A DNA stretch of 64,000 nt, taken from the NCBI RefSeq assembly GCF_009193255.1, contig NZ_WACG01000001.1:1054001-1118000 (forward strand), read 5' to 3'. A program made the translations under genes and the position numbers. Under the pieces are notes generated by a model that had not been told where the DNA came from, ran no database searches, and saw only the letters and a program-made list of their open reading frames with translations. The stretch comes from Arthrobacter koreensis (GTDB lineage: Bacteria > Actinomycetota > Actinomycetes > Actinomycetales > Micrococcaceae). Below, piece by piece: positions 58,341-64,000 of the stretch; within the stretch, counting starts at the first letter, position 1, and every line of letters starts with the position of its first letter.

Positions 58341-58710
58341 GGTCGTATCCCCTCTTTTGGTTCGGCTGGTTGCACAGCCGGTCGTGTTTGACTCCGAAAG
58401 CTTCCCCCGGGCCGGAAGGGTGTGTCCACCGTTACCAATTTCAGCTTCCTGTCATGTCCGGTTGGTGCCCCGGGGGTCGTTTTCGGCCTGGGCGCACTGC
58501 CTTCAAAAGCCCGCAGACAAGCGGAAATCGGCATTTTGGGTACCGAACTACCGGTCTAAGGTGGAGAATGGCATTAAGCTGTCATGTCACTCTCTTCGGG
58601 TTCCAATTTTGGGGCGCAGCGCGTTCCCCGAAGGCCGGCAGTTCTTGGGGGCATCAGGTGCACGCCGGATCCATGCCGGCCGTCCCAGCACCGCGGTTGT
58701 AGGAGGAGAT
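58341..58710. promoter_or_regulatory. 370-bp divergent control region with a 10-bp direct repeat
   Basis: Lies between the short peptide (minus) and the regulator (plus). CTGTCATGTC occurs exactly at 58449-58458 and 58579-58588, 130 bp apart, candidate sites for the adjacent regulator. AT-richer patches (ACCAATTTCAG, GGCATTTTGGG, GGCATTAAGC) could hold promoters. No convincing gene; open frames through here are short and lack ribosome sites. Confidence 0.45.
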
Positions 58711-59679
58711 TTGCTGGATCAGGTATCGGTTGAGGTGTACCGCTATGCGGTCTCCCATCCGGGTTGGACCCCTGCTGAAGCGTCCGATGCACTGGGCTAT
58801 ACAACGCGTGCCATAGACCGGGCCGTGGAAGAGCTCCGGTCCCGCTGCCTGCTCTTCTCCGAGGGCCCCGACAACCTTGTCTACACCGCCGTTTCCCCCG
58901 ACGTTGCCCTGGCCGAGCTGGTGGATCCGGATGAACGCGAAATGCTGGAACTGCGGGCGCGCATTGGCGCCAAACGGCGCGAACTGGCAAGCCTCGTGCC
59001 CACCTTCGCCGAAGCACGCCGCCAGGTAGCCGCAGACGCCTCCGTTGAAGTACTCGAGGACCCGGAGCAGGTGCAGCGGGTGCTCATCGAATACGGCCGC
59101 TCGGCGTCGGAAAGCGTGCTGATCGCGAGGCCGGGCCACGGCTCCAACGCGGACTTCCAGGAGGAAAGCGTGCAGAAGGACCTGGACCTGCTGCGCGCCG
59201 GTGTGAAGAGGCAGACCCTCTACCACTCCAGCACCCGGGACCACGTGCCAACCTGCAAGGCGGTCGAGCGGATCAGCGAGGCCGGTGGGGAGTTCCGCAC
59301 ACTGCCCTACGTGCCCATGCGCACGCTCATTTTCGATGACAAGGTGGCGGTCGTGGCCCGCCAGCTGCACACGTATGACAGGGCCGGCCTGGTAATCCGC
59401 GACGCAAACCTCATTGGCCTTTTCAGCAAGCTCTTCGAGTTCGCGTGGAGCCTCGCCGAGCCCTTCCTCGCGGACGACCCGGGCAAGTCCGGCCTGACCA
59501 GCACCCAGCGCTCCGTGCTGGCCGGGCTGGCGGCGGGGCACTCGGATGAGGTGATCGCGCGCCGGGTGGGCATTAGTGTGCGAACCTGCCGGCGGCACAT
59601 CGCCTGGATGCTGGAGGAACTGAAGGCGGAGAGCCGTTTCCAGGCTGGAATCAAGGCACACAAGGCAGGCTGGATCTAG
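58711..59679 (+). CDS. TrmB/LuxR-type transcriptional regulator of the RiPP-like locus
   Basis: 322 residues from TTG 58711, chosen because AGGAGGAG precedes it and upstream sequence is non-conserved in style. N-terminal TrmB-like winged helix (VEVYRYAVSHPGWTPAEASDALGYTTRAIDRAVEELRSRCLLF), central domain with a phospholipase-D-like fold pattern (ESVLIARPGHG, PYVPMRTLIFDDKVAVVARQ), C-terminal LuxR HTH about 262-322 (LTSTQRSVLAGLAAGHSDEVIARRVGISVRTCRRHIAWMLEEL). Such regulators often sit by actinobacterial peptide-natural-product genes. No receiver domain, so it probably senses a small molecule or peptide. Confidence 0.85.
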   Translation: MLDQVSVEVYRYAVSHPGWTPAEASDALGYTTRAIDRAVEELRSRCLLFSEGPDNLVYTAVSPDVALAELVDPDEREMLELRARIGAKRRELASLVPTFAEARRQVAADASVEVLEDPEQVQRVLIEYGRSASESVLIARPGHGSNADFQEESVQKDLDLLRAGVKRQTLYHSSTRDHVPTCKAVERISEAGGEFRTLPYVPMRTLIFDDKVAVVARQLHTYDRAGLVIRDANLIGLFSKLFEFAWSLAEPFLADDPGKSGLTSTQRSVLAGLAAGHSDEVIARRVGISVRTCRRHIAWMLEELKAESRFQAGIKAHKAGWI

Positions 59680-59710
59680 AAAACTTGTGTTGCTTACCGG
59701 TCAACCCGAG

Positions 59711-59725
59711 TGCCATGATGTGGCA
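59711..59725. promoter_or_regulatory. Inverted repeat overlapping the aminotransferase start
   Basis: TGCCA-TGATG-TGGCA, whose last base is the A of ATG 59725. CATGAT (59714-59719) would be the -10 box of a leaderless mRNA. Same arrangement as the repeat at the rraA start (20885). Confidence 0.4.
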
Positions 59726-61020
59726 TGACGTTTGAGGAAACCACGGGGTCGGTGCTGACCCCGGAAGCACAGGTGGCCCTTGACCGGGCTACGGGTTCAG
59801 CCCACCGACACCACGATCTGCTGTCGAGCCGGGCCTTCCACATCAAGCAGTCGGCCGTCCGGGATGTCTTCGACATCTCGATCCAGCCGGGCCTGGTCTC
59901 GCTGGCAGGGGGCAGCCCGTACCTGCAGGAACTGCCGCTGGACGAACTGGCCGATGCCACGGCGTCCATCATCCGCAGCCAGGGATTGGCAGCCCTTCAG
60001 TACGGCCCTGGCCAGGGCCTCGCCGAACTCCGTGAACTGGCGTGCGACGTAATGGCCGCCGAGGGAATCCTGGATGCGGACCCCGCGGACATCGTTATCA
60101 CCACAGGCTCTCAGTCCGGCCAGGACGTCGCCGCCAAGGTCTTCTGCAACCCGGGCGACGTGGTGCTCTGCGAAGACCCCACCTACGTGGGCGCGCTGAA
60201 CACGTTCGAGTCATACGAAGTGGACATCCAGCCGGTCAGCATGGACTCCGAGGGATTGATTCCCGAGGCGCTGCGGGAACGGATCAGCGCGCTGCGCGCA
60301 GCCGGCAAGACCATCAAGATGCTCTACACGATTCCCAGCTTCAACAATCCCAGCGGCATCACGCTCTCCTCTGCCCGCCGGGACGAAATAGTGCAGATCT
60401 GCCGCGAAAACAACATTTTGATCCTCGAGGACAATCCCTACGGGCTTCTCCGGTTCGACGGCGAGCCGCTGGCCCCGCTGCGGGCATCACACCCGGAGGA
60501 CGTCCTCTACCTGGGCTCATTCTCCAAAATTTTCGCCCCCGGCATGCGGCTGGGCTGGGCGCTGGTCCCGCGGCACCTGTTCCGCCGCTTCTACCTCGCC
60601 TGCGAGGCCGTGGTGCTCTGCCCCTCGCCGCTGACCCAGATGATCACCGCGGCCTACCTTCGGGATTTCGACTGGATGAGCCGCATCCGGGATTCGCGCC
60701 GGCTGTACGCCGGCCGCTGCGCAGCGATGCTGGCGGCACTGCAGGATGAGATGCCCGACGGCGTGAGCTGGACGGTGCCGGACGGCGGCTTCTTCGTCTG
60801 GGTCACCCTGCCCGAGGGAATCGACACCTATCCCCTGCTGGCAGAGGCCATTGAGGCAGGAACGGTGTTCATTCCGGGTACGGCCTTCACCCCGGGCGAC
60901 GAGCCCAGCTCCAGGCTGCGGCTGGCGTTCAGCGCCGTCTCCGAAGAGGACATCGCCGAAGGCGTGCGCCGGCTGGCCCCCGTGATCCGGCGGGCGCTGG
61001 CGGCGGCCGGAGCCTCCTAG
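59725..61020 (+). CDS. PLP-dependent aminotransferase (class I/II, LysN/2-aminoadipate type)
   Basis: 431 residues. ISLAGGSP-like start (GLVSLAGGSPYLQELPLDEL), TTGSQSGQDVAAKVFCNPGDVVLCEDPTY, NPS motif (PSFNNPSGITL), Asp236 region ILILEDNPYGLLRF, PLP Lys268 in YLGSFSKIFAPGMRLGW, C-terminal RLRLAFSAVSEEDI. Best match in style to MocR-like stand-alone aminotransferases such as 2-aminoadipate aminotransferase. Near the branched-chain 2-oxo acid dehydrogenase, but direction is opposite. Confidence 0.88.
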   Translation: MTFEETTGSVLTPEAQVALDRATGSAHRHHDLLSSRAFHIKQSAVRDVFDISIQPGLVSLAGGSPYLQELPLDELADATASIIRSQGLAALQYGPGQGLAELRELACDVMAAEGILDADPADIVITTGSQSGQDVAAKVFCNPGDVVLCEDPTYVGALNTFESYEVDIQPVSMDSEGLIPEALRERISALRAAGKTIKMLYTIPSFNNPSGITLSSARRDEIVQICRENNILILEDNPYGLLRFDGEPLAPLRASHPEDVLYLGSFSKIFAPGMRLGWALVPRHLFRRFYLACEAVVLCPSPLTQMITAAYLRDFDWMSRIRDSRRLYAGRCAAMLAALQDEMPDGVSWTVPDGGFFVWVTLPEGIDTYPLLAEAIEAGTVFIPGTAFTPGDEPSSRLRLAFSAVSEEDIAEGVRRLAPVIRRALAAAGAS

Positions 61021-61049
61021 TCCGGATGCCGCCGTGGGCGCCGCTGCAG

Positions 61050-61256
61050 CTACCTGCGGCGCCTGCGGTCGAAGAAGGGCACCACTATCACGAACAGAAG
61101 TGCCATGATCGCCAGCCGCCAGAGCATGCCAAGGTTGGGGAACAGGATGATCAGCAGGCTGGACACGATGAAGGCGCCCACCAGGATCCAGGCCGTCCGC
61201 TTCCAGTCGATCTGGGGTCCGCCGCCGCGGTTTCCGGGTCCGGGATTCATTGCCAT
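61050..61256 (-). CDS. Small two-helix membrane protein
   Basis: 68 residues from ATG 61256 (CGGAGCAGC upstream). Gly/Pro-rich start, helices WILVGAFIVSSLLIILF and LWRLAIMALLFVIVVPFF, five terminal Arg residues. Downstream of the E2 gene by 31 bp, so probably the last gene of that operon. Function unknown. Confidence 0.65.
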   Translation of the reverse strand: MAMNPGPGNRGGGPQIDWKRTAWILVGAFIVSSLLIILFPNLGMLWRLAIMALLFVIVVPFFDRRRRR

Positions 61257-61287
61257 GCTGCTCCGATCGTTGGTTCCCTCTTCGAGC

Positions 61288-62748
61288 CTAGTCCAGAAGC
61301 AGTGCCGGCTCCTCCAGGATGGCCGCCACATCGGCCATGAACCGCGCTGAAAGGTCGCCGTCCACCACGCGGTGGTCGAAGGACCCGCCCAGGGTGGTGA
61401 TCCAGCGCGGGATGACTTCGCCGTCGAGCACCCACGGCTTCTGCTTGATGGTGCCGAAAGCGACGATTGCCACCTCGCCCGGATTGATGATCGGGGTGCC
61501 CGTGTCGATGCCGAGGGCACCGATGTTGGTGATGGTGAGAGTGCCGCCGCGCATGTCCGCCGGTGGCGTCTTGCCGGCGCGGGCCGTGGTGGCCAGCTCA
61601 TTCAGGGCTACGGCAAGTTCCTTCAGCGAGAGGTCCTGGGCATCCTTGATATTGGGCACCATCAGGCCGCGCGGTGTGGCGGCTGCGATACCGAGGTTCA
61701 TGAAGTGCTTGACGTGAATCTCGTCGCCGGCCCAGGTGGCGTTCACGGAGGGATTCCGTGCGGCCGCCCAGATAACCGCCTTGGCCAGGATCAGCAGGGG
61801 CGAGACCTTGATGCCTTCGAAGTCCCGGGAGGCCTTCAGCCGCTTGACGAATTCCATGGTGCGCGAGGCATCAACGTCCACGAAGATGCTCACGTGCGGT
61901 GCGCTGAAGGCGCTGTCCACCATGGCCTTCGCGGTGGCCTTGCGGACTCCCTTGACCGGGACACGCTCTATGCGGCTGTCCTGCGGCTTGCTGGAGGAGG
62001 ACCAGAAGGTGTCCGCCGAGTCGACTTCCGACTCGCGCTGGGCCTGGTAGCTGATCAGGTCCTGCTTGGTGACCTCGCCGCCGGCGCCGGTGGCAGGGAC
62101 GTCGGCAAGGTTGATGCCGAGGTCCTTGGCCGCCTTACGGACCGGGGGTTTGGCCAGCACGCGCTGGATGAGCTGGTTGAAGCGGTCCTGTACCGCGGCA
62201 CCGGCCGCGCCTGCAGCCGCTACGGCAGCTCCGCGGGGATCCGGCCGGCTGGCAGCGGCACGGGGCGCGTCGGCCGGCCGGGGGGCCTCAGCCGGCGCGT
62301 CGGCCGGCCGGGGGGCCTCAGCCGGCGCTTCGGGGGCCGCCGGTACGGCCGTGGCCCGGCTGCGCCGCGGACGGCGGCGGACGGCGTCGGCCTTGGGTCC
62401 GGTTCCGGTGAGCGACGACGACGGCGGGCCGTCGGCGACTGCCGGTTCGGTGTCGGCGGCTTCCTTCACCTTGCCGGATGCCTTGGCCGGGGTCTTCCCG
62501 CCCGCCCCGGCTGGTGAGACCTGGAAGATGGGCGTGCCAACCTCCACCGTGGCGCCTTCTTCGACGAGGATCCCGCTGACCGTCCCGGCGAACGGCGAGG
62601 GCAGTTCCACCAGTGACTTGGCGGTCTCGATCTCCACGATCACGTCATTGACGGCAACCGTGTCACCTTCCTTGACCCGCCACTGGACGATCTCTGCCTC
62701 GGTGAGGCCTTCCCCGACGTCGGGCAGTTTGAATGTTTTTTCAGTCAT
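61288..62748 (-). CDS. bkdC: Branched-chain 2-oxo acid dehydrogenase E2 (dihydrolipoamide acyltransferase)
   Basis: 486 residues from ATG 62748. Lipoyl domain 1-80 with Lys44 in [17 protein letters not shown]; Ala/Pro-rich linker with a perfect 30-bp tandem duplication (62264-62323) encoding repeated Ala-Pro-Arg-Pro-Ala-Asp; peripheral-subunit-binding domain about 200-240 ([24 protein letters not shown]); catalytic domain ending [17 protein letters not shown] with the active His-Asp. Transfers acyl groups from E1 to CoA, supplying branched fatty-acid primers. Follows E1 beta. Confidence 0.93.
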   Translation of the reverse strand: MTEKTFKLPDVGEGLTEAEIVQWRVKEGDTVAVNDVIVEIETAKSLVELPSPFAGTVSGILVEEGATVEVGTPIFQVSPAGAGGKTPAKASGKVKEAADTEPAVADGPPSSSLTGTGPKADAVRRRPRRSRATAVPAAPEAPAEAPRPADAPAEAPRPADAPRAAASRPDPRGAAVAAAGAAGAAVQDRFNQLIQRVLAKPPVRKAAKDLGINLADVPATGAGGEVTKQDLISYQAQRESEVDSADTFWSSSSKPQDSRIERVPVKGVRKATAKAMVDSAFSAPHVSIFVDVDASRTMEFVKRLKASRDFEGIKVSPLLILAKAVIWAAARNPSVNATWAGDEIHVKHFMNLGIAAATPRGLMVPNIKDAQDLSLKELAVALNELATTARAGKTPPADMRGGTLTITNIGALGIDTGTPIINPGEVAIVAFGTIKQKPWVLDGEVIPRWITTLGGSFDHRVVDGDLSARFMADVAAILEEPALLLD

Positions 62749-62809
62749 GGCATCTCGATCTGGCGTTGGCCGGCGGACCGGCGGCGGAAGGCGTAGGGCA
62801 GGTGCTCTG

Positions 62810-63784
62810 TCAGTAGGAGAAGACGGTGTCCAGGGCATCCATGAGCCGGTCAATGTCCGGCAGGTAGTGCTCCTCTACGGCGGCAACGGGATAGGGCATG
62901 TGGAATCCGCCCACCCGCAGGACAGGCGCTTCCAGGTGCAGGAAGGCACGCTCGGCCACCCGCGACGCGATTTCTCCGCCGATCCCGCCGAAGGTGGGCG
63001 CTTCGTGCGTGACGATCAGGCGGCCGGTGCGCTGCACCGACTCAGTGACCGTGTCGAAGTCGATCGGGGAGATGGAGCGCAGGTCGATAACCTCGATGCT
63101 GCGCCCGTCCTCCGCTGCGGCCTCGGCCGCCGCCAGCGCCACCGGAACCAGAGGGCCGTAGGCGACGATCGTGGCGTCGGTTCCGGCGCGCAGGATCTGC
63201 GCCTTGTAGGGATCTCCGGACGGCGCAGTGGTGTCCACTTCGCCCTTCAGCCAGTAGCGGCGCTTGGGCTCGAACACGATCACCGGGTCCTTGCCCTGCA
63301 TGGCCTGCTGGATCATCCAGTAGCCGTCCTGCGGGTTGGACGGTGCCAGGATGCGCAGGCCCGCGGTGTGGGCGAACAGCGCTTCCGGAGACTCCGAGTG
63401 GTGCTCGATCGAACCGATGCCGCCGCCGTACGGGATCCGGATGACAACCGGCGCGCTGAGCGCGCCTTCGCTGCGGGAGTGCATCTTGGCAAGCTGCGTG
63501 GTGATCTGGTTGAACCCCGGGAAGACAAAACCGTCGAACTGGATCTCGCAGACCGGCCGGTAGCCGCGCAGTGCCAGGCCGATCGCGGTGCCGATGATGC
63601 CGGACTCGGCCAACGGCGTGTCCATGACACGGTCGGTTCCGAATTCGGCCTGCAGGCCTTCAGTGATGCGGTAGACGCCGCCAAGCGCCCCAATGTCCTC
63701 GCCCATCAGCAGGGTCTTGGGATTGGCGGCCAGGCCGGCGCGGAGCCCGGCATTGATGGCCTTCGCCATGGTCATGGTGCTCAT
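62810..63784 (-). CDS. bkdB: 2-oxo acid dehydrogenase E1 beta subunit
   Basis: 324 residues. [44 protein letters not shown] is the standard E1-beta start with the TPP-contacting Glu; [29 protein letters not shown] and [16 protein letters not shown] follow. ATG overlaps the E1 alpha stop (ATGA). With E1 alpha it decarboxylates branched 2-oxo acids onto the E2 lipoyl arm. Confidence 0.94.
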   Translation of the reverse strand: MSTMTMAKAINAGLRAGLAANPKTLLMGEDIGALGGVYRITEGLQAEFGTDRVMDTPLAESGIIGTAIGLALRGYRPVCEIQFDGFVFPGFNQITTQLAKMHSRSEGALSAPVVIRIPYGGGIGSIEHHSESPEALFAHTAGLRILAPSNPQDGYWMIQQAMQGKDPVIVFEPKRRYWLKGEVDTTAPSGDPYKAQILRAGTDATIVAYGPLVPVALAAAEAAAEDGRSIEVIDLRSISPIDFDTVTESVQRTGRLIVTHEAPTFGGIGGEIASRVAERAFLHLEAPVLRVGGFHMPYPVAAVEEHYLPDIDRLMDALDTVFSY

Positions 63785-64000
63785 GCGCCGACCTCTTCCT
63801 CGGTGTCGTTGCCGGACCCTGCGTCGGCGAATCCGTCCTCGTACGCCTTGTGGAACGCCAGTTCCTCGGCAATCAGGGGGTGCGGTTCGGCGTACACGTC
63901 CGTGAACGAGTCAGCGAACGACGGCGGTTCCATGGCCTGCACGTCCGAGCGCAGTTGGGCTGCCATGTCGTCCGCCTCTGCCGCAAGGGCTGCGAAGAAG
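63781..64000 (-). CDS. bkdA: 2-oxo acid dehydrogenase E1 alpha subunit, C-terminal end (start outside window)
   Basis: The last 72 residues are visible; the frame is open to the window edge (FFAALAAEADDMAAQLRSDVQAM...). The typical C-terminal segment FADSFTDVYAEPHPLIAEELAFHKAYEDGF ends a few residues before an acidic tail. Overlaps the E1 beta start, giving the operon bkdA-bkdB-bkdC-small membrane protein. An ATG inside the frame at 63966 is not the start. Confidence 0.88.
   Translation of the reverse strand, partial: FFAALAAEADDMAAQLRSDVQAMEPPSFADSFTDVYAEPHPLIAEELAFHKAYEDGFADAGSGNDTEEEVGA

Noticed and set aside
58309-58710. 134-residue N-terminal extension of the TrmB/LuxR regulator
   Set aside because: Runs through the divergent control region, has no conserved pattern, and a strong ribosome site marks the TTG at 58711.

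Overview
The window is about two-thirds G+C, densely coded, with many GTG starts, ATGA/GTGA gene overlaps and several apparently leaderless starts. Gene content and protein style (manganese-type homoprotocatechuate dioxygenase, BCFA/branched-chain 2-oxo acid dehydrogenase, Asp23/AmaP operon, ANTAR regulator) point to a high-GC Gram-positive of the Micrococcaceae, most likely an Arthrobacter-like chromosome. It is ordinary chromosomal DNA: I found no insertion sequence, integrase, phage gene, CRISPR array, tRNA or rRNA.

Layout. 1-4645: end of a homoprotocatechuate (4-hydroxyphenylacetate) degradation cluster (FAH-RraA fusion, GntR regulator, hpaE, hpaD), followed by a 272-bp inverted-repeat element. 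5127-18420: housekeeping and stress genes (SDR, amidase, M23-like, CorA, META lipoprotein, MHS transporter, S10 peptidase, DUF456, general-stress SDR, Bcr-type pump, Usp). 18431-26086: two TetR-associated export modules (DHA2 and MMPL) around RraA and a CitE-like lyase. 26187-27701: a collagen-like lipoprotein behind two tandem palindromic operators. 27714-30939: lactate/glycolate oxidase with lactate permease. 31132-32322: a broken SDR and a ChaB operon. 32403-41839: a glycine module: tandem glycine riboswitch, gcvP, gcvT, gcvH, glyA, sdaA, with a divergent CycA-type permease; together they import glycine and convert it through serine to pyruvate. 42780-45167: a five-gene Asp23/Gls24-AmaP envelope-stress operon. 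45542-54417: malate synthase, alcohol dehydrogenase, alanine dehydrogenase, aromatic-acid transporter, oxidoreductase, GAF-ANTAR regulator. 54500-56722: large catalase. 56842-59679: a compact RiPP-like locus made of a 16-residue peptide, a stand-alone lantibiotic-dehydratase C-terminal (eliminase-type) protein, a 63-residue protein and a divergent TrmB/LuxR-type regulator. 59725-64000: aminotransferase and the branched-chain 2-oxo acid dehydrogenase operon.

The strongest unexplained signals are the RiPP-like locus with its very short candidate precursor; a shared inverted repeat TAAG-N4-CTTA upstream of four stress-type transcription units; a family of three exactly 56-bp palindromes with conserved ends and centre; and a 272-bp element with 80-bp imperfect inverted arms enclosing a 19-bp repeat array.
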